From a virus: a stretch of 64,000 bases of DNA. The stretch covers positions 1 through 64,000 of IMG/VR virus record IMGVR_UViG_3300034104_004920, one strand, 5' to 3'. Positions 10,360-18,879 of this stretch are shown in pieces. The notes beneath the pieces were generated by a model that did no database searches, had not been told where the DNA came from, and saw only the letters and a program-made list of their open reading frames with translations. Position 1 is the first letter of the stretch. Every line of letters starts with the position of its first letter. The position numbers and the translations under genes are program-made.

Positions 10360-10515
10360 TTAGAAGCTGCCGGAAAGTATGGGGATGTTACGGGCCGGAC
10401 CGATAAGGACAACATCCTCCAGAGGAGCGGTGTCGTCCAGGTACGGATGCTGAATGCGAACTTCCTCAGACGGGTCAAGGGTTTGCAGAATCTGGATCAG
10501 GTCTTGTACGGTCAT
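10360..10515 (-). CDS. Small hypothetical protein, 51 aa
   Basis: Starts MTVQDLIQILQTLDPSEEV and ends ILSGSF. The pattern of a helix, then DP-E-V and beta strands, is seen in many small phage and prophage proteins of unknown role. AGAGGAACACCAAA precedes the ATG. First gene of the rightmost unit of the array. Confidence 0.6.
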   Translation of the reverse strand: MTVQDLIQILQTLDPSEEVRIQHPYLDDTAPLEDVVLIGPARNIPILSGSF

Positions 10516-10546
10516 TTTGGTGTTCCTCTCGTGTTGCAGTGATGAC

Positions 10547-10576
10547 AGTATAACGCAAAACACCACAGTCAGTCAA
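10547..10576 (-). promoter_or_regulatory. Leftward promoter of the operon 10515-10095
   Basis: On the minus strand, TTGACT (10571-10576), an 18-bp spacer and TATACT (10547-10552). Divergent from the rightward promoter at 10611. Confidence 0.6.
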
Positions 10577-10610
10577 ACCCGATCTTTGTGTGGGGTCTTT
10601 GTGTGGCCCC

Positions 10611-10640
10611 TTGACGTGGCCTAAAAACACATGGTACAAT
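10611..10640 (+). promoter_or_regulatory. Rightward promoter 16, towards the structural genes
   Basis: -35 TTGACG 10611-10616, 18-bp spacer, -10 TACAAT 10635-10640. It keeps the flanking GGCC of the array members but has no palindrome and no hairpin behind it. It faces the terminase genes, which supports reading the whole array as real promoters. Confidence 0.6.
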
Positions 10641-10782
10641 AGGGGCGGTTAACAGACTAGTTACTTTACTGAGTGTGCTGCGCCCCCCAACACGGCCTCT
10701 TTTAAAAAATATCACACAAAGTTTTCGGTGCCAAAACCCAACAAATCTTCTTTTAAAATAATACCCAAGTCAAAAATAGTGG

Positions 10783-10811
10783 TTGAATTTTTTTAACACA
10801 TGTTTTATAAT
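10783..10811 (+). promoter_or_regulatory. Promoter of the terminase operon
   Basis: TTGAAT (10783-10788), a 17-bp spacer and TATAAT (10806-10811), about 30 bp before the small terminase gene. Between 10641 and 10780 nothing else is seen apart from AT-rich sequence. Confidence 0.65.
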
Positions 10812-10840
10812 TCAGTTTTACACTACCCACAACACCAACC

Positions 10841-11326
10841 ATGAACACACTGCCCGTTCCACACTCACCTGCAGAGGTAGTGCAATTGACGCCCGAAGAC
10901 GTATTGATCTGCAATACGTACTTGACAACAGGAAGCATTGACATCACGAGCTCCCAGTTGGACATTCCACAAGAACTGGTGGTCAAAACCTTGGAATCTC
11001 CGCTCTCAAAAAGCTATGTAGATCGTGTGTTTTTAGACTGGGGGTTTAACAATCGCTTTAAAATCCGCAAAGCAATGGATTTGGTGTTAGAAAAAAAGTT
11101 TCAAGAATTGGATGAGAGTGGGACTGGGTCTTCAAAAGATATCGCAGAATTGTTGGAGTTGTCACACAAAATGACAATGAACGAACTGGACCGCCAGATT
11201 GCATTAGAAAAGATACGATCAAAAAACGCTCCCACCATCAAAAAACAAACAAACATTCAAGTAAACGACAACTCTGTGACGTCTAACTACCACAACTTAC
11301 TATCAACACTATTAAAAAATGCTTGA
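10841..11326 (+). CDS. Terminase small subunit, 161 aa
   Basis: Assigned mainly by position, directly before the large terminase subunit with an 8-bp overlap, and by size. An N-terminal region around residues 28-60 (TTGSIDITSSQLDIP) looks like the helix-turn-helix that recognises phage DNA. The helical middle would form the ring. The C terminus would contact the large subunit. The ATG has no evident Shine-Dalgarno. It would select genomic DNA for packaging. Confidence 0.65.
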   Translation: MNTLPVPHSPAEVVQLTPEDVLICNTYLTTGSIDITSSQLDIPQELVVKTLESPLSKSYVDRVFLDWGFNNRFKIRKAMDLVLEKKFQELDESGTGSSKDIAELLELSHKMTMNELDRQIALEKIRSKNAPTIKKQTNIQVNDNSVTSNYHNLLSTLLKNA

Positions 11327-12599
11327 AATCTCACGCAGCGATATAGTCTCCACCCACATTCAAACTTGGCCTCAACCCATAATCCAGCTTCCAATTGAAC
11401 CGTACTTGAAGCTGCTGCCCGTGGGTACTACCACTGCGTACGAGGGTTTGAACCGACCCCAAATTGCATTAATCAACGCAGTCAACGCACCTCACTACCG
11501 CTTTATTACTTGTGCGTACAGCCGTCGTCTGGGCAAGACCTTTATTTCAAACGTGTTGGGACAATTGATCTTTTTGATTCCAAACAAGCACGTGTTGATC
11601 ATGAGTCCTAACTACAGCTTGTCTAACATCAGCTTTGATCTACAGCGAAGTTTTATAAAGTCCTTTGATTTAGAGGTCACACGAGACAACACAAAAGACA
11701 GAATTATTGAATTAAGTAACAACAGCACCATACGAATGGGGTCAGTCTCAACAGTGGACTCTAGCGTAGGACGCAGTTACGACTTAATCATTTTTGATGA
11801 AGCTGCACTTCACACAGACGGAGAAGACGCTTTTAACATTGCTCTTCGTCCCACATTAGACAAACCCACTTCAAAAGCAATCTTTATTAGTACCCCTCGG
11901 GGAAAATCAAACTGGTTCTCCAGCTTCTACAACCGTGGGTTTGATAGTTCCTACCCATACTGGTGTTCACTACGAGCAACCTACGACGAAAATCCCCGTA
12001 TGTCGGAGGCCGACGTGTTGGAGGCCAAATCCTCGATGAGTACTGCCCAGTTCGAACAAGAGTATTTAGCGTCTTTTAATAGTTACGAGGGTCAGATTTA
12101 CAAGTTTAGTGAACACAATGTAGTGGTGGAGGAATGTGTGGGCGAGTGTTTTAGTGGGTTAGATCCGGGCTACCGGGACGAAACTGCGTATGTAGTGATT
12201 CAGTATTGTTATGAAAAGGATTGGTTCTATGTGTTGGACGAGTATGTCGATAAAAACCTTCCCACCTCAGTCCACGCAGAGCGCATTAACAACCTCAATA
12301 ATATGTATGGTGTAGAAACGGTGTTTATTGACTCGGCCGCAGCACAAATGAGTGCGGACCTGGCCTACAACTACAACATCAGTTGCACAAGATCAAAAAA
12401 GGACGTTTTAGCAGGCATCAGCTTTGTGCAAAACTTAGTAGAAACCAATCGTTTAAAAGTGCACCCTCGTTGTAAAGAAGTGTTAAAGATGTTGGACCAA
12501 TATCGCTGGGATGATTCCACGTCCGGAAAACCAGTTCACGACCGTTACTCGCACATGGCAGATGCTGTCCGATATGCACTATACAGTTTTGTTACCTAA
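11319..12599 (+). CDS. Terminase large subunit, 426 aa
   Basis: Packaging ATPase and nuclease. The Walker A-like motif is RRLGKT (residues 69-74), Walker B LIIFDE (156-161) and the coupling motif STPRG (191-195). The C-terminal RNase H-like nuclease shows LDPG (Asp282), FIDSA (Asp338) and HMADAVR near residue 415. Length is typical for this family. It cuts concatemeric DNA and pumps it through the portal into the prohead. It is followed by an HNH gene with its own promoter. Confidence 0.9.
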   Translation: MLEISRSDIVSTHIQTWPQPIIQLPIEPYLKLLPVGTTTAYEGLNRPQIALINAVNAPHYRFITCAYSRRLGKTFISNVLGQLIFLIPNKHVLIMSPNYSLSNISFDLQRSFIKSFDLEVTRDNTKDRIIELSNNSTIRMGSVSTVDSSVGRSYDLIIFDEAALHTDGEDAFNIALRPTLDKPTSKAIFISTPRGKSNWFSSFYNRGFDSSYPYWCSLRATYDENPRMSEADVLEAKSSMSTAQFEQEYLASFNSYEGQIYKFSEHNVVVEECVGECFSGLDPGYRDETAYVVIQYCYEKDWFYVLDEYVDKNLPTSVHAERINNLNNMYGVETVFIDSAAAQMSADLAYNYNISCTRSKKDVLAGISFVQNLVETNRLKVHPRCKEVLKMLDQYRWDDSTSGKPVHDRYSHMADAVRYALYSFVT

Positions 12600-12611
12600 C
12601 AAAAAATTTGC

Positions 12612-12640
12612 TTGAGAAATTTTTGCCTTTAGTATATAAT
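12612..12640 (+). promoter_or_regulatory. Promoter before the HNH gene
   Basis: TTGAGA (12612-12617), a 17-bp spacer and TATAAT (12635-12640), 11 bp before the ATG at 12651. A short leader with AAGGA follows. Confidence 0.65.
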
Positions 12641-12650
12641 AAGGACTGCT

Positions 12651-13145
12651 ATGGGAACAAACACAAACAAGCGAATTCCTGTAAAATGGATTCGTGACAA
12701 AGCAAAAAGTGCATACCAAAAACAGGACCACTGTTTTGTGTGTGGTGTGGAGTTGGACCTAGAACTACACCATTTAGGGTCAGTTACCCTATTATTGGAG
12801 CGCTGGTGCAAGGGTAGGGGGTTAGTCTTAAAAACGGATGACGACGTTTTAAACATTCGTGATGAGTTTATTGAAAATCACCAAACAGAATTGTACAAAG
12901 ACGTTTACACTCTTTGTAATCATCACCATGTTTTATTACACTCCGTTTTTGGAAAAGCACCGCCTCTGTCAAGCGTAGCCAAACAGCGTAACTGGATTGA
13001 GATTCAAAAGAACAAAAAAACCGATAAAATTGTTTTAAACAGTAACATCCTTACTTTTAGCAGTTTTTACGGAAATTTTGAGTCCTTTAAACCATTGTAC
13101 GAGAAAACAAATGAAAATAAGCACCGTATTCAAGAACTGGATTGA
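12651..13145 (+). CDS. HNH-type endonuclease, 164 aa
   Basis: A zinc-type pair CFVC (near residue 27) is followed by LELHHLGS with the key histidines. A later CNHHH (near residue 90) completes an HNH-like beta-beta-alpha metal site. HNH nucleases next to terminase genes are known to help DNA packaging in several phages; a homing role is the other option. It has its own promoter and overlaps the portal gene by 35 bp. Confidence 0.7.
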   Translation: MGTNTNKRIPVKWIRDKAKSAYQKQDHCFVCGVELDLELHHLGSVTLLLERWCKGRGLVLKTDDDVLNIRDEFIENHQTELYKDVYTLCNHHHVLLHSVFGKAPPLSSVAKQRNWIEIQKNKKTDKIVLNSNILTFSSFYGNFESFKPLYEKTNENKHRIQELD

Positions 13146-14289
13146 AAAACTCAATCCAGCTCAAGTCGTTATATCACGAGAAGAAGGTAGTTTAGTTGAC
13201 ACAACCAGTATTATCACTTACAAACAAGCGTTTGATAGGCTGGAAAGTGTTAATAGAGGCGTAAACATGATTGTTAGCGCCTGCAGCGGACTAGACTACG
13301 ACATAAAAGATAAAAAATTAGATGGTGTGTTTCAAGGAATGCGCCAGAAAACACTAAACACAATATTAAATTATCAGCCAAATCCTTATCAAAGTGTTCA
13401 AGAGTTCCGACGCAACATATTCACAGACTTTTTATTAGACGGAAATGTGTTTTTGTACTGGGACGGAGCGTCATTGTACCACTTGCCAGCTGAAAATGTA
13501 ACAATAGAAACAAGTGCAAAAACATTTGTTAGTCGTTACAACTACAACTCAGAAATATTCTTTAAACCAGAAGAAGTATTGCACTTTAAAGACTTGAGTT
13601 CAAAGAGCATTTATCGTGGTGATAGCCGGTTGCAGAGCTGTGACCGCAACATAAAAACTCTTTACAAAATGCAAAATTTTCAGGACGGGTTCTTTGAAAA
13701 TGGAGCTGTAATGGGAATGGTGTTGACCTCAGAAAACACACTGTCCCAGATTGCAAAAGACAGAACAATTCAAAACTGGACTTCAAAGTACAACCCTAAA
13801 CTGGGTCCGCGGAAGCCAGTTATATTGGACAGCGGGTTGAAGCCTGTTAAGCTGGGTGACGAAAGCTTTAAAGATTTAGATTTTGACAATTCTATCAAAA
13901 CTCACGACAGCAAGATTTTAAAAGCACTTGGAGTTCCGCCTATCTTGTTGGAGGGTGGAAACAACGCAAACATTAGTCCTAACTTGAGATTGTTTTACCT
14001 AGAAACAGTAATTCCTATCTTAAATAACTACGTTTCAAGTTTAGAAAGATTCTTCGGATACGATATTGCTCCAGTGACAAGCAACGTATCCGCGATGCAG
14101 CCTGAGTTGAAAGACTTGGCTGCCTACTACACAACACTAGTAAACGGAGGGATTTTGAGTCCAAACGAAGCTAGAGTTGAACTTCGCTATCAATCAAAGC
14201 CAGACTCGGATAATTTAAGAATTCCAGCAAATATTGCTGGAAGTGCAAGCAATCCAAGTACGGGCGGACGACCAAGCGAATCAAATTAA
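13111..14289 (+). CDS. Portal protein, 392 aa
   Basis: HK97-type portal by order and features. An N-terminal segment reads VNRGVNMIVSACSG. The central region includes HLPAENV and LHFKDLSS, and the ALGVPPILLEGG motif near residue 270 is typical of the family. The C terminus is Pro/Ser-rich and probably disordered. It forms the 12-subunit ring at one head vertex through which DNA passes. Start at 13111 (MKISTVF) is favoured over 13078, which would lie deep inside the HNH gene. Confidence 0.85.
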   Translation: MKISTVFKNWIEKLNPAQVVISREEGSLVDTTSIITYKQAFDRLESVNRGVNMIVSACSGLDYDIKDKKLDGVFQGMRQKTLNTILNYQPNPYQSVQEFRRNIFTDFLLDGNVFLYWDGASLYHLPAENVTIETSAKTFVSRYNYNSEIFFKPEEVLHFKDLSSKSIYRGDSRLQSCDRNIKTLYKMQNFQDGFFENGAVMGMVLTSENTLSQIAKDRTIQNWTSKYNPKLGPRKPVILDSGLKPVKLGDESFKDLDFDNSIKTHDSKILKALGVPPILLEGGNNANISPNLRLFYLETVIPILNNYVSSLERFFGYDIAPVTSNVSAMQPELKDLAAYYTTLVNGGILSPNEARVELRYQSKPDSDNLRIPANIAGSASNPSTGGRPSESN

Positions 14290-14299
14290 AAGGAAGCAC

Positions 14300-16231
14300 A
14301 TGGATAAAAACAAAGTACTACGAATAAATAGTGCTTTTTCCATTAAAAGTGATGCCTCTAGCGATAGTTCTGTTTATATCGAGGGCTATGCAAGCACAAA
14401 CGATGTGGACAGGCACGGAGACGTTGTCCCTAGTAGTGTGTGGGAAAAAGGCATCCAAAACTACTTGAAGAATCCAGTTGTGTTAGCATACCACGATCAT
14501 GGTCAGCCCATTGGTCGAATGGTAGAACACAAAGCGGACTCTAAAGGGTTATGGATAAAAGCCAGGGTTAGCTCTGCTGCAAAGCAGTTCAGTTTAATCA
14601 AAGACGGCATACTATCCGCTTTTAGCATTGGATTCCGCGTTTTAGACGCTGAGTACAATTCTGCAGCAGAAGTATTTTTAATCAAAGAACTAGAGCTGGT
14701 AGAGATTTCGGTCGTAAGTGTTCCAGCAAATCAAAATAGTCTTTTTGAACTATCTAAGGCGTTTAAAACGCCTGAGGAATTTAAACTTTTTAAGGAGCAG
14801 TTTGCACTTCGTAGCGAATCAGCTAAAGGGCTTGAGTCCAAAGAAGCAAACAGCAATAAATCAAAGGAAATCATTATGAATCCAGAAGAAATCAAGCAAA
14901 TGGTTGCTGAAGCAGCCAAGTCAGCCGCAGAGGCTCTAGTAAAAGAGCAAAAGATTGCTCAAGAAAAAGCAGAAAAAGAAGCCCAAGAAAAGGCTGCTTT
15001 CGAAGCAAAGGTAAAAGAAGCAGTACAAGTACATATCAAGACCGTTGATACCGGTGCTGAAAAGCTATTGAAAGAAGTTCAAGACCGTTTGGAAGCAGAG
15101 CGCGTTGCTAACAAGTCAGCTCTTGAAGGTCTACACGCCTCCATTAAAGAAAAGGCTGCTGAACTAGAAGCCATGCAAAAGTCAAAGATGACCTTTGCCG
15201 ACAAGCAGACCCAAGAATCTGTAAGTTACAGCGAAAAAGAGAATGCAGTTCTTTTGGCCAAGGTCATGGGCAAGAGCATTGACAACACTCGCTACGGCAA
15301 GACAATCATTGAAAAGGCCGGTGCTCACCAGCCAACAAACGCCAATGTTAACTACTGGGAAACAGAAGTTAGCATGAACATGGAAAACGAAGTACGTCGT
15401 CGGCTAGTAATGGCTCCTCTAATGAGAGGCATTGCAATGCAGACAAACGTAATGAAGATTCCTGTAAACCCAGAAGCAGGTGTTGCAACTTGGGTTCAGA
15501 ACAGTGAGTTTGGTACTGCCGCTTCAGCAGGTGCAGCTCAGACTCATCAACTAAAAGAAATCACATTGAGCGCCTACAAGGTTGCAACACGTGAGTACTT
15601 GGCCTACGAAGAAGAAGAAGATTCAATGCTTGTTCTACTTCCAGTAGTTCGTGACGGCATGATCCGCAGAGTTGCTCGTGCAGTTGACAAGGCCATGATC
15701 AACGGTGCTGGTACTGCCAGCGATCCAGTACAAGGCGTTGCAATGTACGATGCCACATCAGCTGTAACAGTTGATTCAAGTGCTGCCGTAACAGTTGCCA
15801 ACATGCGCTCTCTACGCAAGGACTTGGGTGCTTGGGGTCTAGATCCAGCTGAATTGGTTTATGTTGTAAACACCGAAGTTTACTACAACCTATTGGACGA
15901 CACCAACTTCCTAACAGTTGACAAGGTCGGCGATCGTGCCACATTGCTAACTGGTCAGATCGGTGCTATCGGTAACACACCAGTTGTAGTAAGCGGAGAA
16001 TTCCCTGCTATCGCTGAAGGTGCTGCTACTGCATCAACAAACATCGCAGCATTCTGCTTTGCTCCTGCTAACTTCTTGGTTGGTAACCAGCGCGGTCTAC
16101 GTGTTGACACCGACAGCCTAGTAGAGACACAACGCAGAGTATTAGTTGCTTCACTACGTACTGGTCTAGTACAGCTTACAACCAACCTTGGTCCAGCTGT
16201 TTCTACACTACGCTACGTTAACGCAGCCTAA
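14300..16231 (+). CDS. Prohead protease-major capsid protein fusion, 643 aa
   Basis: Residues 1-150 are an HK97-family (U35) prohead protease, with catalytic histidine in AYHDH (His65), serine in AFSIGF (Ser109) and an acidic residue near 135. A charged coiled-coil region (about 193-310) follows, like the scaffold delta domain, then the HK97-fold capsid protein. AAGGAAGCAC precedes the ATG at 14300. An in-frame ATG at 14876 (Met193) with its own AAAGGA could make a capsid-only form. Self-cleavage during head maturation is expected. Confidence 0.85.
   Translation: MDKNKVLRINSAFSIKSDASSDSSVYIEGYASTNDVDRHGDVVPSSVWEKGIQNYLKNPVVLAYHDHGQPIGRMVEHKADSKGLWIKARVSSAAKQFSLIKDGILSAFSIGFRVLDAEYNSAAEVFLIKELELVEISVVSVPANQNSLFELSKAFKTPEEFKLFKEQFALRSESAKGLESKEANSNKSKEIIMNPEEIKQMVAEAAKSAAEALVKEQKIAQEKAEKEAQEKAAFEAKVKEAVQVHIKTVDTGAEKLLKEVQDRLEAERVANKSALEGLHASIKEKAAELEAMQKSKMTFADKQTQESVSYSEKENAVLLAKVMGKSIDNTRYGKTIIEKAGAHQPTNANVNYWETEVSMNMENEVRRRLVMAPLMRGIAMQTNVMKIPVNPEAGVATWVQNSEFGTAASAGAAQTHQLKEITLSAYKVATREYLAYEEEEDSMLVLLPVVRDGMIRRVARAVDKAMINGAGTASDPVQGVAMYDATSAVTVDSSAAVTVANMRSLRKDLGAWGLDPAELVYVVNTEVYYNLLDDTNFLTVDKVGDRATLLTGQIGAIGNTPVVVSGEFPAIAEGAATASTNIAAFCFAPANFLVGNQRGLRVDTDSLVETQRRVLVASLRTGLVQLTTNLGPAVSTLRYVNAA
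14864..16231 (+). other. Internal in-frame translation start: capsid-only product
   Basis: AAAGGA at about 14864-14869 lies seven bases before the ATG at 14876 and is in frame with the protease-capsid fusion. Initiation here would give a 451-residue protein starting MNPEEIKQMVAEAAK, that is delta domain plus capsid without protease. Many capsid copies but few protease copies are needed per head, so a nested start makes sense. The product is predicted, not shown. Confidence 0.55.
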
Positions 16232-16237
16232 TAAAAT

Positions 16238-16263
16238 CGGGGAGGAATTCCTCCCCGTTTTTT
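16238..16263 (+). terminator. Intrinsic terminator after the capsid gene
   Basis: CGGGGAGGAA and TTCCTCCCCG form a 10-bp stem closed by itself (perfect palindrome), followed by TTTTTT. A second, imperfect hairpin follows to about 16289. It probably lets capsid mRNA outnumber downstream messages. Confidence 0.8.
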
Positions 16264-16310
16264 CTAAGCAGATAGTGGTCTGTTTAGAAAAAACAAACCA
16301 GGAGTAATAC

Positions 16311-16880
16311 ATGGGACTAAATTTGATTACATTACAAGAATACAAAACATACAGTGGAATCAACAGTCCAAATGAAGACCAACTCATTAACTCCTTGATT
16401 CCAAAAGTATCAGATTTCGTAAAAACATACTGCAACCGCACTTTTATCGACTGGGTGAACGAACCTAAAACTGAGGTATTTAGCGGCGGTGTGGCATACT
16501 TGCCACAAGAGTTTCCAATCAAGAGCGTCTTGAGTTTGGAATACTCACAAGACTACGGCAACAATTATACTGAACTGGTAGAGTATGTCGACTGGGTGTT
16601 GAACAGCACCGGCGACATCATCCTGATTAACGGCACGGGAATATTTGACACCAAACCAAACAGTTATAGGTTAACGTACTTTGCTGGATTGGATGCGGTC
16701 CCAGGCGATTTGAAATTGGCTGTTATGGACTTGTTGACGTACTACAGACGCAATGATAGCGCAATCCACAGCACAAAAGCAGCCGGGTCGAACTCAGTAC
16801 AGATTGAATACATTTCAACCACAAGTCTTCCAGCACACATCAAACGTGTGTTGGACTTGTACGTAAATAACTACAATTAA
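16311..16880 (+). CDS. Head-tail connector (gp6-like adaptor), 189 aa
   Basis: The opening (LITLQEYKTYSGI, then PNEDQLINSLIPKVSDFV) and the following CNRTF match the HK97 gp6 / SPP1 gp15 type of connector. In that family alpha-helical subunits bind under the portal ring. A beta-rich middle and a C-terminal helix agree. AGGAGTAATAC precedes the ATG. It should form the ring between portal and tail. Confidence 0.75.
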   Translation: MGLNLITLQEYKTYSGINSPNEDQLINSLIPKVSDFVKTYCNRTFIDWVNEPKTEVFSGGVAYLPQEFPIKSVLSLEYSQDYGNNYTELVEYVDWVLNSTGDIILINGTGIFDTKPNSYRLTYFAGLDAVPGDLKLAVMDLLTYYRRNDSAIHSTKAAGSNSVQIEYISTTSLPAHIKRVLDLYVNNYN

Positions 16881-16882
16881 TC

Positions 16883-18379
16883 ATGAGTGTTCAAGAGTTT
16901 ACTAAAACTCTACAGGACAAAGTATATAAGAGCTGGCTGGAAAAGTTGGATAAGAACATAGTTACCTCTGCTGCAACAGCACTGCGTAGTCGAGAACAAA
17001 CAGCAGCAAAAACAAGTTTTTATATCACTGAAGGCACTGTTAGAGATATTTACAAGACAATAACTGGAAACAATATAGCTTCTGAAGAACTACAGTTGTT
17101 TATGCGTGAATTGGTAAAGCCACTCGGCTCACCAGACAAAGAACTGAATACTCTGGTTGGTGAAAATATAGTTGTAAACGGTCAAAAAGCTGTATTCTTT
17201 AAAAATATCGGTTTTGATACTATTACAACAAAACTAAACTCTTTGCTAAATGATTACCCAGACGTTCAAGAAGCATATAGAGATGCAGAAGAACAATATG
17301 AGAGAGCTGAGCTTAAGGCTCTTCAGTCAAAGCCAGAATACAAAAAACTACCTGTTGCAAGAAAAAGAGCTTTAGAAACTGAAATAAGAAATAAAGCCAA
17401 AGAAAGAGCAACTTTTGGTTATTATTTCAATAAGGGTCACGTAATCAGTATTGCAACCAACTTAACAAAGCAGTTCAGAGACGAAATAAGAAAAGCAGAT
17501 GTACTGGCAAAAAATCAACGTGATGTTTTAATAGAAGTTTTAGACAAGTACATACAAAAGCTGGAGTCAGATGACTTGGCTACTGCCAACTTGCCAAATG
17601 CAGTAAATCAGGAATTGTACGCTTCTTATGTTAAGACCAGCACTAGTTATCTTGTAGAGATTCAGCACAGAGTAGGAAATATACAGTCTGGCAGAGAATC
17701 GATAAAAGTAGTAGAAGAATTGCGCAGTGTATTTGGCTTAACGCAAAAAAATCTAGAAGACGTAGTAAAAAGCTCGCCAGCACTGGGCAATGCCTTATTA
17801 GGAAGTGAAGGATCTCCCAGTCTTTTGCAATTAATTGAGCAAGACATAGTAGGCAGTATTAAAGGTATTCCTACTAAAAACATAGTATATAAACAAGCTC
17901 CTGTTTTAATTGGGCGAAAAAAGAATACGATAAAAAAGCCAAAGTCTAATACTGGAAAGATCCTTAAAGCAAAACAATTAAAAACAAAGCTAAAAAATAC
18001 AAAGTCAAAGTCTGATAGAGATACATTTAAATCAGATCCTATCGTAATAGAAAAATCTCCGATTGATCTGCTAACTCTGATCAACAGCAGACTTCACGAT
18101 CAGTTAAAAGCCAACATGGGCAGTGGCGATCGCCGAGATATTTTGAACTATCAAAGTGGGCGTTTTGCAGAAAGTGTAAAAGTTGAAAGACTGTCAGAAA
18201 GCCGCATGGGCATGATAACTGCGTTTTATACTTACATGAGAAATCCATATGCAACGTTTTCTGCTGGTGGACGTCAGCAGTTTCCGCGATCACGAGACCC
18301 TAAGCTGTTAATAAGTCGTAGTATAAGACAAATCGCATCAGATCTAGTAACCAATCAACTGAGGGCTGTAAATGTCTAA
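16883..18379 (+). CDS. Large structural protein with gp10-like C terminus, 498 aa
   Basis: Not clearly assignable as a whole. The N-terminal 400 residues are charged and helical, with long Lys/Glu-rich stretches (AELKALQSKPEYKKLP). A basic segment lies near residues 345-375. The last 100 residues (YQSGRFAESV, then RNPYATFSAGGRQQFP) resemble HK97 gp10-type neck or tail-completion proteins, which are normally only 110-150 residues long. So it looks like a neck protein with a large N-terminal extension. It overlaps the next gene by 8 bp. Confidence 0.55.
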   Translation: MSVQEFTKTLQDKVYKSWLEKLDKNIVTSAATALRSREQTAAKTSFYITEGTVRDIYKTITGNNIASEELQLFMRELVKPLGSPDKELNTLVGENIVVNGQKAVFFKNIGFDTITTKLNSLLNDYPDVQEAYRDAEEQYERAELKALQSKPEYKKLPVARKRALETEIRNKAKERATFGYYFNKGHVISIATNLTKQFRDEIRKADVLAKNQRDVLIEVLDKYIQKLESDDLATANLPNAVNQELYASYVKTSTSYLVEIQHRVGNIQSGRESIKVVEELRSVFGLTQKNLEDVVKSSPALGNALLGSEGSPSLLQLIEQDIVGSIKGIPTKNIVYKQAPVLIGRKKNTIKKPKSNTGKILKAKQLKTKLKNTKSKSDRDTFKSDPIVIEKSPIDLLTLINSRLHDQLKANMGSGDRRDILNYQSGRFAESVKVERLSESRMGMITAFYTYMRNPYATFSAGGRQQFPRSRDPKLLISRSIRQIASDLVTNQLRAVNV

Positions 18380-18812
18380 AAGAAGTTCAATAACAAAAGC
18401 CCTGAGTACAAAGATCAATGAATTATTGGTGGGTGATAATAATTACACTACCAACTTGTACAACAACTGTTATCCGTACTTAAAGTTCTGGGATGAAGTA
18501 GACAACTTTCCCTCAGTGTACATAACACCAGGTAGTGAGACTCGCGAGTACTTGCCCAGCAACTTTACTTGGGGATTCTTGAACTTGAGTGTTAAACTGT
18601 ATTGCAAGGGTGAAAATAGTACACAAGACTTGGAAACCCTATTAGAAGACTTTGAAAACGCAATAGATGCAAACAGAGTGTTGACTTACGACGACGTCAA
18701 CAGTCTAGAAACAACAGAAATCCTTGTTGTCAGTATAACAACAGACGAAGGGTTGTTGGCTCCGTATGCAGTAGGAGAAATAAATCTGCAAGTAAGATAC
18801 GAAATTTCATAA
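18372..18812 (+). CDS. Tail terminator-like protein, 146 aa
   Basis: Position between the neck protein and the tail tube gene, size, and the pattern of an N-terminal helix, a PSVYITPG turn and long beta strands (NLSVKLYCKG, then EINLQVRYEIS) fit the lambda gpU-like tail terminator group. Such proteins cap the finished tail tube and join it to the head. Assignment rests more on context than on motifs. Confidence 0.6.
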   Translation: MSKRSSITKALSTKINELLVGDNNYTTNLYNNCYPYLKFWDEVDNFPSVYITPGSETREYLPSNFTWGFLNLSVKLYCKGENSTQDLETLLEDFENAIDANRVLTYDDVNSLETTEILVVSITTDEGLLAPYAVGEINLQVRYEIS

Positions 18813-18879
18813 ATTACAATCAAGCAATAAGCAGACAAATGTCTAGCAAAGCAAGATTGTTCGTAAAAAAGGAAAAATC

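Noticed and set aside
797-10515. Known anti-restriction, toxin-antitoxin or anti-CRISPR families among the small genes
   Set aside because: Some proteins are acidic or tiny as in such families, but none shows a recognisable motif, so no such label is given.
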